Program-made: the position numbers and the translations under genes
Shown: positions 9,906 to 24,055 of the stretch, piece by piece
How positions within the stretch are numbered: the first letter of the stretch is position 1
Layout: each line of letters opens with the position of its first letter
Source of the DNA: Patagioenas fasciata
Lineage: Eukaryota > Chordata > Aves > Columbiformes > Columbidae
Assembly: GCF_037038585.1 (NCBI RefSeq)
Contig: NW_027288744.1
Location: 186,001-250,000, forward strand
Length of the DNA stretch: 64,000 nt
Direction: 5' to 3'
The notes under the pieces: generated by a model
Database searches by the model: none
The model's input: only the letters and a program-made list of their open reading frames with translations
Told to the model about the DNA's origin: nothing

Positions 9906-11320
9906 GCCACACACACGCACACATCCGCAAGCGCGCCTACTCCCATCTATTGAGGGAAAGACGGACGAGCTCTTTGGTTGCTCTTCACAGGCTTGTCCCT
10001 GATCTATAGCTGAGGGCAAACACTTGTGTGCTTGTGGGAGAGCCTGTGTCTTTCCTGGAAGCGTTAGGGAGTTTTGCTCAGACGCGTGTTTCCTCAAGTT
10101 CAAGAATCAAGATCTAGGATACCTGCAGACAGGTGCCTGTTTGTGTGGAGACAGTCTGTTTGAAACTGTGCTCCTCAGCGCCCGCTCTTTCTCCCCGTCG
10201 CTCCACACGCCTGGGAGTCCCTTTCTTTCTCTCCACAAGCACGTGTGTTGACTTCGTCGCACATGTGCATCTGCACAAGCGTTGAGCTCAGCAGAGCGTG
10301 TCTCTTGACACTTGATGTGCGTTGGCTGTGTCTGCCTGCTCCAGTGAAGAGAGAAACGGGAAATCATCTTGGTAGAGGCAACAAAGCAAAAGCGAGGCAG
10401 GATTGACATCTGCTCAACAGAGACGGATTCCCTGCGCTGACACAGTTCACAGTTACACGAGAAGCAATCTGAGCGGTCCGTCGACCGGAGACGTGTTTCC
10501 CAAGAGGTCGTTTAGCGAGTGAACAGCAGTGTGCGCGACTTTCAGGAGTGTGCCTGGAAAGTGCCAGAATCACCAGGAGCATCTGTGCAAAAGCTGCTGC
10601 CTCTGTGACCGCATTGAGGCACGTTCGCGTGTCTGCGAGTATATAGACGGCTCTTTCGCGTTCACTCCGAGGGAAACGGTCCGCTATTGCTTCTGTGCGC
10701 ACAGACGCGATTCCCTTGTCTCTTGCGAACACAGGGAACTCTGTGCATCCAAATCTACAGGCTAAGGACGCGTCTGCATATGTTTTGGTGAACAATCGAG
10801 TGTGCGTGTTCTGACAGCTGCCTCTATGCAGACGTCTCCACAGAGCCACTTCTGAATGCCCCGCAGCCCAGGACTGAATGGATACACTAACAAGTGCACC
10901 GGTGTGAGCAACCACATATGCAGAAGGACGTCTTTCATCCCACAGAAGCGCGAACGTCTTGGCGTTCAAGCACATGGCAGAAACAAGGTGTGAACAGATG
11001 AGCTGCTGCTATTTTCTCCGTTCGGCATGCTTCGTTGTAGCTCTCTTGCCGGTCGCCGGCTTAGCGGCTTGCTTTGCGCGACTAGCTCTGGGGAGAGAAG
11101 GAGATAGCGCCGGAAACCTCGCCTTTTGCCTTCTTCGGCGCTGGAACCTGGTTGCTGCGCCTTCTCTTTGTCCATGTGCACACACACGATTCCTCAGCGA
11201 AAACCATGCAGAAACCTTTCCACGAGCACCCAGGGATGTGCACCCAGCACCACGTGCACGCACACGCAGCTAGAGAAAAGCACCTACCTTTTCACACACT
11301 GAAGCCTAAGCAAACGCGTG
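9906..11320. repeat. Array monomer, copy 8
   Basis: Differs at T161A, T266C, G486A, T1035C (10940) and T1398A (11303). The last two occur in no other copy. T1035C lengthens the antisense frame at u459-1010 from 183 to 203 codons. Confidence 0.97.
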
Positions 11321-12735
11321 GCCACACACACGCACACATCCGCAAGCGCGCCTACTCCCATCTATTGAGGGAAAGACGGACGAGCTCTTTGGTTGCTCTT
11401 CACAGGCTTGTCCCTGATCTATAGCTGAGGGCAAACACTTGTGTGCTTGTGGGAGAGCCTGTGTCTTTCCTGGAAGCGTTTGGGAGTTTTGCTCAGACGC
11501 GTGTTTCCTCAAGTTCAAGAATCAAGATCTAGGATACCTGCAGACAGGTGCCTGTTTGTGTGGAGACAGTCTGTTTGAAACTGTGTTCCTCAGCGCCCGC
11601 TCTTTCTCCCCGTCGCTCCACACGCCTGGGAGTCCCTTTCTTTCTCTCCACAAGCACGTGTGTTGACTTCGTCGCACATGTGCATCTGCACAAGCGTTGA
11701 GCTCAGCAGAGCGTGTCTCTTGACACTTGATGTGCGTTGGCTGTGTCTGCCTGCTCCAGTGAAGAGAGAAACGGGAAATCATCTTGGTAGAGGCAACAAA
11801 GCAAAAGCGAGGCAGGATTGACATCTGCTCAACAGAGACGGATTCCCTGCGCTGACACAGTTCACAGTTACACGAGAAGCAATCTGAGCGGTCCGTCGAC
11901 CGGAGACGTGTTTCCCAAGAGGTCGTTTAGCGAGTGAACAGCAGTGTGCGCGACTTTCAGGAGTGTGCCTGGAAAGTGCCAGAATCACCAGGAGCATCTG
12001 TGCAAAAGCTGCTGCCTCTGTGACCGCATTGAGGCACGTTCGCGTGTCTGCGAGTATATAGACGGCTCTTTCGCGTTCACTCCGAGGGAAACGGTCCGCT
12101 ATTGCTTCTGTGCGCACAGACGCGATTCCCTTGTCTCTTGCGAACACAGGGAACTCTGTGCATCCAAATCTACAGGCTAAGGACGCGTCTGCATATGTTT
12201 TGGTGAACAATCGAGTGTGCGTGTTCTGACAGCTGCCTCTATGCAGACGTCTCCACAGAGCCACTTCTGAATGCCCCGCAGCCCAGGACTGAATGGATAC
12301 ACTAACAAGTGCACCGGTGTGAGCAACCACATATGCAGAAGGACGTCTTTCATCTCACAGAAGCGCGAACGTCTTGGCGTTCAAGCACATGGCAGAAACA
12401 AGGTGTGAACAGATGAGCTGCTGCTATTTTCTCCGTTCGGCATGCTTCGTTGTAGCTCTCTTGCCGGTCGCCGGCTTAGCGGCTTGCTTTGCGCGACTAG
12501 CTCTGGGGAGAGAAGGAGATAGCGCCGGAAACCTCGCCTTTTGCCTTCTTCGGCGCTGGAACCTGGTTGCTGCGCCTTCTCTTTGTCCATGTGCACACAC
12601 ACGATTCCTCAGCGAAAACCATGCAGAAACCTTTCCACGAGCACCCAGGGATGTGCACCCAGCACCACGTGCACGCACACGCAGCTAGAGAAAAGCACCT
12701 ACCTTTTCACACACTGATGCCTAAGCAAACGCGTG
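11321..12735. repeat. Array monomer, copy 9
   Basis: Differs only at G486A. Confidence 0.97.
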
Positions 12736-14150
12736 GCCACACACACGCACACATCCGCAAGCGCGCCTACTCCCATCTATTGAGGGAAAGACGGACGAGC
12801 TCTTTGGTTGCTCTTCACAGGCTTGTCCCTGATCTATAGCTGAGGGCAAACACTTGTGTGCTTGTGGGAGAGCCTGTGTCTTTCCTGGAAGCGTTTGGGA
12901 GTTTTGCTCAGACGCGTGTTTCCTCAAGTTCAAGAATCAAGATCTAGGATACCTGCAGACAGGTGCCTGTTTGTGTGGAGACAGTCTGTTTGAAACTGTG
13001 TTCCTCAGCGCCCGCTCTTTCTCCCCGTCGCTCCACACGCCTGGGAGTCCCTTTCTTTCTCTCCACAAGCACGTGTGTTGACTTCGTCGCACATGTGCAT
13101 CTGCACAAGCGTTGAGCTCAGCAGAGCGTGTCTCTTGACACTTGATGTGCGTTGGCTGTGTCTGCCTGCTCCAGTGAAGAGAGAAACGGGAAATCATCTT
13201 GGTAGAGGCAACAAAGCAAAAGCGAGGCAGGATTGACATCTGCTCAACAGAGACGGATTCCCTGCGCTGACACAGTTCACAGTTACACGAGAAGCAATCT
13301 GAGCGGTCCGTCGACCGGAGACGTGTTTCCCAAGAGGTCGTTTAGCGAGTGAACAGCAGTGTGCGCGACTTTCAGGAGTGTGCCTGGAAAGTGCCAGAAT
13401 CACCAGGAGCATCTGTGCAAAAGCTGCTGCCTCTGTGACCGCATTGAGGCACGTTCGCGTGTCTGCGAGTATATAGACGGCTCTTTCGCGTTCACTCCGA
13501 GGGAAACGGTCCGCTATTGCTTCTGTGCGCACAGACGCGATTCCCTTGTCTCTTGCGAACACAGGGAACTCTGTGCATCCAAATCTACAGGCTAAGGACG
13601 CGTCTGCATATGTTTTGGTGAACAATCGAGTGTGCGTGTTCTGACAGCTGCCTCTATGCAGACGTCTCCACAGAGCCACTTCTGAATGCCCCGCAGCCCA
13701 GGACTGAATGGATACACTAACAAGTGCACCGGTGTGAGCAACCACATATGCAGAAGGACGTCTTTCATCTCACAGAAGCGCGAACGTCTTGGCGTTCAAG
13801 CACATGGCAGAAACAAGGTGTGAACAGATGAGCTGCTGCTATTTTCTCCGTTCGGCATGCTTCGTTGTAGCTCTCTTGCCGGTCGCCGGCTTAGCGGCTT
13901 GCTTTGCGCGACTAGCTCTGGGGAGAGAAGGAGATAGCGCCGGAAACCTCGCCTTTTGCCTTCTTCGGCGCTGGAACCTGGTTGCTGCGCCTTCTCTTTG
14001 TCCATGTGCACACACACGATTCCTCAGCGAAAACCATGCAGAAACCTTTCCACGAGCACCCAGGGATGTGCACCCAGCACCACGTGCACGCACACGCAGC
14101 TAGAGAAAAGCACCTACCTTTTCACACACTGATGCCTAAGCAAACGCGTG
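12736..14150. repeat. Array monomer, copy 10
   Basis: Differs only at G486A. Confidence 0.97.
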
Positions 14151-15565
14151 GCCACACACACGCACACATCCGCAAGCGCGCCTACTCCCATCTATTGAGG
14201 GAAAGACGGACGAGCTCTTTGGTTGCTCTTCACAGGCTTGTCCCTGATCTATAGCTGAGGGCAAACACTTGTGTGCTTGTGGGAGAGCCTGTGTCTTTCC
14301 TGGAAGCGTTTGGGAGTTTTGCTCAGACGCGTGTTTCCTCAAGTTCAAGAATCAAGATCTAGGATACCTGCAGACAGGTGCCTGTTTGTGTGGAGACAGT
14401 CTGTTTGAAACTGTGCTCCTCAGCGCCCGCTCTTTCTCCCCGTCGCTCCACACGCCTGGGAGTCCCTTTCTTTCTCTCCACAAGCACGTGTGTTGACTTC
14501 GTCGCACATGTGCATCTGCACAAGCGTTGAGCTCAGCAGAGCGTGTCTCTTGACACTTGATGTGCGTTGGCTGTGTCTGCCTGCTCCAGTGAAGAGAGAA
14601 ACGGGAAATCATCTTGGTAGAGGCAACAAAGCAAAAGCGAGGCAGGATTGACATCTGCTCAACAGAGACGGATTCCCTGCGCTGACACAGTTCACAGTTA
14701 CACGAGAAGCAATCTGAGCGGTCCGTCGACCGGAGACGTGTTTCCCAAGAGGTCGTTTAGCGAGTGAACAGCAGTGTGCGCGACTTTCAGGAGTGTGCCT
14801 GGAAAGTGCCAGAATCACCAGGAGCATCTGTGCAAAAGCTGCTGCCTCTGTGACCGCATTGAGGCACGTTCGCGTGTCTGCGAGTATATAGACGGCTCTT
14901 TCGCGTTCACTCCGAGGGAAACGGTCCGCTATTGCTTCTGTGCGCACAGACGCGATTCCCTTGTCTCTTGCGAACACAGGGAACTCTGTGCATCCAAATC
15001 TACAGGCTAAGGACGCGTCTGCATATGTTTTGGTGAACAATCGAGTGTGCGTGTTCTGACAGCTGCCTCTATGCAGACGTCTCCACAGAGCCACTTCTGA
15101 ATGCCCCGCAGCCCAGGACTGAATGGATACACTAACAAGTGCACCGGTGTGAGCAACCACATATGCAGAAGGACGTCTTTCATCTCACAGAAGCGCGAAA
15201 GTCTTGGCGTTCAAGCACATGGCAGAAACAAGGTGTGAACAGATGAGCTGCTGCTATTTTCTCCGTTCGGCATGCTTCGTTGTAGCTCTCTTGCCGGTCG
15301 CCGGCTTAGCGGCTTGCTTTGCGCGACTAGCTCTGGGGAGAGAAGGAGATAGCGCCGGAAACCTCGCCTTTTGCCTTCTTCGGCGCTGGAACCTGGTTGC
15401 TGCGCCTTCTCTTTGTCCATGTGCACACACACGATTCCTCAGCGAAAACCATGCAGAAACCTTTCCACGAGCACCCAGGGATGTGCACCCAGCACCACGT
15501 GCACGCACACGCAGCTAGAGAAAAGCACCTACCTTTTCACACACTGATGCCTAAGCAAACGCGTG
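14151..15565. repeat. Array monomer, copy 11
   Basis: Differs at T266C, G486A and the private C1050A (15200). Last member of the T266C series. Confidence 0.97.
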
Positions 15566-16980
15566 GCCACACACACGCACACATCCGCAAGCGCGCCTAC
15601 TCCCATCTATTGAGGGAAAGACGGACGAGCTCTTTGGTTGCTCTTCACAGGCTTGTCCCTGATCTATAGCTGAGGGCAAACACTTGTGTGCTTGTGGGAG
15701 AGCCTGTGTCTTTCCTGGAAGCGTTTGGGAGTTTTGCTCAGACGCGTGTTTCCTCAAGTTCAAGAATCAAGATCTAGGATACCTGCAGACAGGTGCCTGT
15801 TTGTGTGGAGACAGTCTGTTTGAAACTGTGTTCCTCAGCGCCCGCTCTTTCTCCCCGTCGCTCCACACGCCTGGGAGTCCCTTTCTTTCTCTCCACAAGC
15901 ACGTGTGTTGACTTCGTCGCACATGTGCATCTGCACAAGCGTTGAGCTCAGCAGAGCGTGTCTCTTGACACTTGATGTGCGTTGGCTGTGTCTGCCTGCT
16001 CCAGTGAAGAGAGAAACGGGAAATCATCTTGGTAGAGGCAACAAAGCAAAAGCGAGGCAGGATTGACATCTGCTCAACAGAGACGGATTCCCTGCGCTGA
16101 CACAGTTCACAGTTACACGAGAAGCAATCTGAGCGGTCCGTCGACCGGAGACGTGTTTCCCAAGAGGTCGTTTAGCGAGTGAACAGCAGTGTGCGCGACT
16201 TTCAGGAGTGTGCCTGGAAAGTGCCAGAATCACCAGGAGCATCTGTGCAAAAGCTGCTGCCTCTGTGACCGCATTGAGGCACGTTCGCGTGTCTGCGAGT
16301 ATATAGACGGCTCTTTCGCGTTCACTCCGAGGGAAACGGTCCGCTATTGCTTCTGTGCGCACAGACGCGATTCCCTTGTCTCTTGCGAACACAGGGAACT
16401 CTGTGCATCCAAATCTACAGGCTAAGGACGCGTCTGCATATGTTTTGGTGAACAATCGAGTGTGCGTGTTCTGACAGCTGCCTCTATGCAGACGTCTCCA
16501 CAGAGCCACTTCTGAATGCCCCGCAGCCCAGGACTGAATGGATACACTAACAAGTGCACCGGTGTGAGCAACCACATATGCAGAAGGACGTCTTTCATCT
16601 CACAGAAGCGCGAACGTCTTGGCGTTCAAGCACATGGCAGAAACAAGGTGTGAACAGATGAGCTGCTGCTATTTTCTCCGTTCGGCATGCTTCGTTGTAG
16701 CTCTCTTGCCGGTCGCCGGCTTAGCGGCTTGCTTTGCGCGACTAGCTCTGGGGAGAGAAGGAGATAGCGCCGGAAACCTCGCCTTTTGCCTTCTTCGGCG
16801 CTGGAACCTGGTTGCTGCGCCTTCTCTTTGTCCATGTGCACACACACGATTCCTCAGCGAAAACCATGCAGAAACCTTTCCACGAGCACCCAGGGATGTG
16901 CACCCAGCACCACGTGCACGCACACGCAGCTAGAGAAAAGCACCTACCTTTTCACACACTGATGCCTAAGCAAACGCGTG
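15566..16980. repeat. Array monomer, copy 12
   Basis: Differs only at G486A. Last copy of the continuous A486 run that begins in copy 2. Confidence 0.97.
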
Positions 16981-18395
16981 GCCACACACACGCACACATC
17001 CGCAAGCGCGCCTACTCCCATCTATTGAGGGAAAGACGGACGAGCTCTTTGGTTGCTCTTCACAGGCTTGTCCCTGATCTATAGCTGAGGGCAAACACTT
17101 GTGTGCTTGTGGGAGAGCCTGTGTCTTTCCTGGAAGCGTTTGGGAGTTTTGCTCAGACGCGTGTTTCCTCAAGTTCAAGAATCAAGATCTAGGATACCTG
17201 CAGACAGGTGCCTGTTTGTGTGGAGACAGTCTGTTTGAAACTGTGTTCCTCAGCGCCCGCTCTTTCTCCCCGTCGCTCCACACGCCTGGGAGTCCCTTTC
17301 TTTCTCTCCACAAGCACGTGTGTTGACTTCGTCGCACATGTGCATCTGCACAAGCGTTGAGCTCAGCAGAGCGTGTCTCTTGACACTTGATGTGCGTTGG
17401 CTGTGTCTGCCTGCTCCAGTGAAGAGAGAAACGGGAAATCATCTTGGTAGAGGCAACAAAGCAAAGGCGAGGCAGGATTGACATCTGCTCAACAGAGACG
17501 GATTCCCTGCGCTGACACAGTTCACAGTTACACGAGAAGCAATCTGAGCGGTCCGTCGACCGGAGACGTGTTTCCCAAGAGGTCGTTTAGCGAGTGAACA
17601 GCAGTGTGCGCGACTTTCAGGAGTGTGCCTGGAAAGTGCCAGAATCACCAGGAGCATCTGTGCAAAAGCTGCTGCCTCTGTGACCGCATTGAGGCACGTT
17701 CGCGTGTCTGCGAGTATATAGACGGCTCTTTCGCGTTCACTCCGAGGGAAACGGTCCGCTATTGCTTCTGTGCGCACAGACGCGATTCCCTTGTCTCTTG
17801 CGAACACAGGGAACTCTGTGCATCCAAATCTACAGGCTAAGGACGCGTCTGCATATGTTTTGGTGAACAATCGAGTGTGCGTGTTCTGACAGCTGCCTCT
17901 ATGCAGACGTCTCCACAGAGCCACTTCTGAATGCCCCGCAGCCCAGGACTGAATGGATACACTAACAAGTGCACCGGTGTGAGCAACCACATATGCAGAA
18001 GGACGTCTTTCATCTCACAGAAGCGCGAACGTCTTGGCGTTCAAGCACATGGCAGAAACAAGGTGTGAACAGATGAGCTGCTGCTATTTTCTCCGTTCGG
18101 CATGCTTCGTTGTAGCTCTCTTGCCGGTCGCCGGCTTAGCGGCTTGCTTTGCGCGACTAGCTCTGGGGAGAGAAGGAGATAGCGCCGGAAACCTCGCCTT
18201 TTGCCTTCTTCGGCGCTGGAACCTGGTTGCTGCGCCTTCTCTTTGTCCATGTGCACACACACGATTCCTCAGCGAAAACCATGCAGAAACCTTTCCACGA
18301 GCACCCAGGGATGTGCACCCAGCACCACGTGCACGCACACGCAGCTAGAGAAAAGCACCTACCTTTTCACACACTGATGCCTAAGCAAACGCGTG
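16981..18395. repeat. Array monomer, copy 13
   Basis: Consensus throughout. Confidence 0.97.
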
Positions 18396-19810
18396 GCCAC
18401 ACACACGCACACATCCGCAAGCGCGCCTACTCCCATCTATTGAGGGAAAGACGGACGAGCTCTTTGGTTGCTCTTCACAGGCTTGTCCCTGATCTATAGC
18501 TGAGGGCAAACACTTGTGTGCTTGTGGGAGAGCCTGTGTCTTTCCTGGAAGCGTTTGGGAGTTTTGCTCAGACGCGTGTTTCCTCAAGTTCAAGAATCAA
18601 GATCTAGGATACCTGCAGACAGGTGCCTGTTTGTGTGGAGACAGTCTGTTTGAAACTGTGTTCCTCAGCGCCCGCTCTTTCTCCCCGTCGCTCCACACGC
18701 CTGGGAGTCCCTTTCTTTCTCTCCACAAGCACGTGTGTTGACTTCGTCGCACATGTGCATCTGCACAAGCGTTGAGCTCAGCAGAGCGTGTCTCTTGACA
18801 CTTGATGTGCGTTGGCTGTGTCTGCCTGCTCCAGTGAAGAGAGAAACGGGAAATCATCTTGGTAGAGGCAACAAAGCAAAGGCGAGGCAGGATTGACATC
18901 TGCTCAACAGAGACGGATTCCCTGCGCTGACACAGTTCACAGTTACACGAGAAGCAATCTGAGCGGTCCGTCGACCGGAGACGTGTTTCCCAAGAGGTCG
19001 TTTAGCGAGTGAACAGCAGTGTGCGCGACTTTCAGGAGTGTGCCTGGAAAGTGCCAGAATCACCAGGAGCATCTGTGCAAAAGCTGCTGCCTCTGTGACC
19101 GCATTGAGGCACGTTCGCGTGTCTGCGAGTATATAGACGGCTCTTTCGCGTTCACTCCGAGGGAAACGGTCCGCTATTGCTTCTGTGCGCACAGACGCGA
19201 TTCCCTTGTCTCTTGCGAACACAGGGAACTCTGTGCATCCAAATCTACAGGCTAAGGACGCGTCTGCATATGTTTTGGTGAACAATCGAGTGTGCGTGTT
19301 CTGACAGCTGCCTCTATGCAGACGTCTCCACAGAGCCACTTCTGAATGCCCCGCAGCCCAGGACTGAATGGATACACTAACAAGTGCACCGGTGTGAGCA
19401 ACCACATATGCAGAAGGACGTCTTTCATCTCACAGAAGCGCGAACGTCTTGGCGTTCAAGCACATGGCAGAAACAAGGTGTGAACAGATGAGCTGCTGCT
19501 ATTTTCTCCGTTCGGCATGCTTCGTTGTAGCTCTCTTGCCGGTCGCCGGCTTAGCGGCTTGCTTTGCGCGACTAGCTCTGGGGAGAGAAGGAGATAGCGC
19601 CGGAAACCTCGCCTTTTGCCTTCTTCGGCGCTGGAACCTGGTTGCTGCGCCTTCTCTTTGTCCATGTGCACACACACGATTCCTCAGCGAAAACCATGCA
19701 GAAACCTTTCCACGAGCACCCAGGGATGTGCACCCAGCACCACGTGCACGCACACGCAGCTAGAGAAAAGCACCTACCTTTTCACACACTGATGCCTAAG
19801 CAAACGCGTG
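18396..19810. repeat. Array monomer, copy 14
   Basis: Consensus throughout. Confidence 0.97.
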
Positions 19811-21225
19811 GCCACACACACGCACACATCCGCAAGCGCGCCTACTCCCATCTATTGAGAGAAAGACGGACGAGCTCTTTGGTTGCTCTTCACAGGCTTG
19901 TCCCTGATCTATAGCTGAGGGCAAACACTTGTGTGCTTGTGGGAGAGCCTGTGTCTTTCCTGGAAGCGTTTGGGAGTTTTGCTCAGACGCGTGTTTCCTC
20001 AAGTTCAAGAATCAAGATCTAGGATACCTGCAGACAGGTGCCTGTTTGTGTGGAGACAGTCTGTTTGAAACTGTGTTCCTCAGCGCCCGCTCTTTCTCCC
20101 CGTCGCTCCACACGCCTGGGAGTCCCTTTCTTTCTCTCCACAAGCACGTGTGTTGACTTCGTCGCACATGTGCATCTGCACAAGCGTTGAGCTCAGCAGA
20201 GCGTGTCTCTTGACACTTGATGTGCGTTGGCTGTGTCTGCCTGCTCCAGTGAAGAGAGAAACGGGAAATCATCTTGGTAGAGGCAACAAAGCAAAGGCGA
20301 GGCAGGATTGACATCTGCTGAACAGAGACGGATTCCCTGCGCTGACACAGTTCACAGTTACACGAGAAGCAATCTGAGCGGTCCGTCGACCGGAGACGTG
20401 TTTCCCAAGAGGTCGTTTAGCGAGTGAACAGCAGTGTGCGCGACTTTCAGGAGTGTGCCTGGAAAGTGCCAGAATCACCAGGAGCATCTGTGCAAAAGCT
20501 GCTGCCTCTGTGACCGCATTGAGGCACGTTCGCGTGTCTGCGAGTATATAGACGGCTCTTTCGCGTTCACTCCGAGGGAAACGGTCCGCTATTGCTTCTG
20601 TGCGCACAGACGCGATTCCCTTGTCTCTTGCGAACACAGGGAACTCTGTGCATCCAAATCTACAGGCTAAGGACGCGTCTGCATATGTTTTGGTGAACAA
20701 TCGAGTGTGCGTGTTCTGACAGCTGCCTCTATGCAGACGTCTCCACAGAGCCACTTCTGAATGCCCCGCAGCCCAGGACTGAATGGATACACTAACAAGT
20801 GCACCGGTGTGAGCAACCACATATGCAGAAGGACGTCTTTCATCTCACAGAAGCGCGAACGTCTTGGCGTTCAAGCACATGGCAGAAACAAGGTGTGAAC
20901 AGATGAGCTGCTGCTATTTTCTCCGTTCGGCATGCTTCGTTGTAGCTCTCTTGCCGGTCGCCGGCTTAGCGGCTTGCTTTGCGCGACTAGCTCTGGGGAG
21001 AGAAGGAGATAGCGCCGGAAACCTCGCCTTTTGCCTTCTTCGGCGCTGGAACCTGGTTGCTGCGCCTTCTCTTTGTCCATGTGCACACACACGATTCCTC
21101 AGCGAAAACCATGCAGAAACCTTTCCACGAGCACCCAGGGATGTGCACCCAGCACCACGTGCACGCACACGCAGCTAGAGAAAAGCACCTACCTTTTCAC
21201 ACACTGATGCCTAAGCAAACGCGTG
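19811..21225. repeat. Array monomer, copy 15
   Basis: Differs at G50A and C510G. Confidence 0.97.
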
Positions 21226-22640
21226 GCCACACACACGCACACATCCGCAAGCGCGCCTACTCCCATCTATTGAGAGAAAGACGGACGAGCTCTTTGGTTG
21301 CTCTTCACAGGCTTGTCCCTGATCTATAGCTGAGGGCAAACACTTGTGTGCTTGTGGGAGAGCCTGTGTCTTTCCTGGAAGCGTTTGGGAGTTTTGCTCA
21401 GACGCGTGTTTCCTCAAGTTCAAGAATCAAGATCTAGGATACCTGCAGACAGGTGCCTGTTTGTGTGGAGACAGTCTGTTTGAAACTGTGTTCCTCAGCG
21501 CCCGCTCTTTCTCCCCGTCGCTCCACACGCCTGGGAGTCCCTTTCTTTCTCTCCACAAGCACGTGTGTTGACTTCGTCGCACATGTGCATCTGCACAAGC
21601 GTTGAGCTCAGCAGAGCGTGTCTCTTGACACTTGATGTGCGTTGGCTGTGTCTGCCTGCTCCAGTGAAGAGAGAAACGGGAAATCATCTTGGTAGAGGCA
21701 ACAAAGCAAAGGCGAGGCAGGATTGACATCTGCTGAACAGAGACGGATTCCCTGCGCTGACACAGTTCACAGTTACACGAGAAGCAATCTGAGCGGTCCG
21801 TCGACCGGAGACGTGTTTCCCAAGAGGTCGTTTAGCGAGTGAACAGCAGTGTGCGCGACTTTCAGGAGTGTGCCTGGAAAGTGCCAGAATCACCAGGAGC
21901 ATCTGTGCAAAAGCTGCTGCCTCTGTGACCGCATTGAGGCACGTTCGCGTGTCTGCGAGTATATAGACGGCTCTTTCGCGTTCACTCCGAGGGAAACGGT
22001 CCGCTATTGCTTCTGTGCGCACAGACGCGATTCCCTTGTCTCTTGCGAACACAGGGAACTCTGTGCATCCAAATCTACAGGCTAAGGACGCGTCTGGATA
22101 TGTTTTGGTGAACAATCGAGTGTGCGTGTTCTGACAGCTGCCTCTATGCAGACGTCTCCACAGAGCCACTTCTGAATGCCCCGCAGCCCAGGACTGAATG
22201 GATACACTAACAAGTGCACCGGTGTGAGCAACCACATATGCAGAAGGACGTCTTTCATCTCACAGAAGCGCGAACGTCTTGGCGTTCAAGCACATGGCAG
22301 AAACAAGGTGTGAACAGATGAGCTGCTGCTATTTTCTCCGTTCGGCATGCTTCGTTGTAGCTCTCTTGCCGGTCGCCGGCTTAGCGGCTTGCTTTGCGCG
22401 ACTAGCTCTGGGGAGAGAAGGAGATAGCGCCGGAAACCTCGCCTTTTGCCTTCTTCGGCGCTGGAACCTGGTTGCTGCGCCTTCTCTTTGTCCATGTGCA
22501 CACACACGATTCCTCAGCGAAAACCATGCAGAAACCTTTCCACGAGCACCCAGGGATGTGCACCCAGCACCACGTGCACGCACACGCAGCTAGAGAAAAG
22601 CACCTACCTTTTCACACACTGATGCCTAAGCAAACGCGTG
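21226..22640. repeat. Array monomer, copy 16
   Basis: Differs at G50A, C510G and C872G. C872G is shared only with copy 19. Confidence 0.97.
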
Positions 22641-24055
22641 GCCACACACACGCACACATCCGCAAGCGCGCCTACTCCCATCTATTGAGGGAAAGACGGA
22701 CGAGCTCTTTGGTTGCTCTTCACAGGCTTGTCCCTGATCTATAGCTGAGGGCAAACACTTGTGTGCTTGTGGGAGAGCCTGTGTCTTTCCTGGAAGCGTT
22801 TGGGAGTTTTGCTCAGACGCGTGTTTCCTCAAGTTCAAGAATCAAGATCTAGGATACCTGCAGACAGGTGCCTGTTTGTGTGGAGACAGTCTGTTTGAAA
22901 CTGTGTTCCTCAGCGCCCGCTCTTTCTCCCCGTCGCTCCACACGCCTGGGAGTCCCTTTCTTTCTCTCCACAAGCACGTGTGTTGACTTCGTCGCACATG
23001 TGCATCTGCACAAGCGTTGAGCTCAGCAGAGCGTGTCTCTTGACACTTGATGTGCGTTGGCTGTGTCTGCCTGCTCCAGTGAAGAGAGAAACGGGAAATC
23101 ATCTTGGTAGAGGCAACAAAGCAAAGGCGAGGCAGGATTGACATCTGCTCAACAGAGACGGATTCCCTGCGCTGACACAGTTCACAGTTACACGAGAAGC
23201 AATCTGAGCGGTCCGTCGACCGGAGACGTGTTTCCCAAGAGGTCGTTTAGCGAGTGAACAGCAGTGTGCGCGACTTTCAGGAGTGTGCCTGGAAAGTGCC
23301 AGAATCACCAGGAGCATCTGTGCAAAAGCTGCTGCCTCTGTGACCGCATTGAGGCACGTTCGCGTGTCTGCGAGTATATAGACGGCTCTTTCGCGTTCAC
23401 TCCGAGGGAAACGGTCCGCTATTGCTTCTGTGCGCACAGACGCGATTCCCTTGTCTCTTGCGAACACAGGGAACTCTGTGCATCCAAATCTACAGGCTAA
23501 GGACGCGTCTGCATATGTTTTGGTGAACAATCGAGTGTGCGTGTTCTGACAGCTGCCTCTATGCAGACGTCTCCACAGAGCCACTTCTGAATGCCCCGCA
23601 GCCCAGGACTGAATGGATACACTAACAAGTGCACCGGTGTGAGCAACCACATATGCAGAAGGACGTCTTTCATCTCACAGAAGCGCGAACGTCTTGGCGT
23701 TCAAGCACATGGCAGAAACAAGGTGTGAACAGATGAGCTGCTGCTATTTTCTCCGTTCGGCATGCTTCGTTGTAGCTCTCTTGCCGGTCGCCGGCTTAGC
23801 GGCTTGCTTTGCGCGACTAGCTCTGGGGAGAGAAGGAGATAGCGCCGGAAACCTCGCCTTTTGCCTTCTTCGGCGCTGGAACCTGGTTGCTGCGCCTTCT
23901 CTTTGTCCATGTGCACACACACGATTCCTCAGCGAAAACCATGCAGAAACCTTTCCACGAGCACCCAGGGATGTGCACCCAGCACCACGTGCACGCACAC
24001 GCAGCTAGAGAAAAGCACCTACCTTTTCACACACTGATGCCTAAGCAAACGCGTG
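22641..24055. repeat. Array monomer, copy 17
   Basis: Consensus throughout. Confidence 0.97.
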
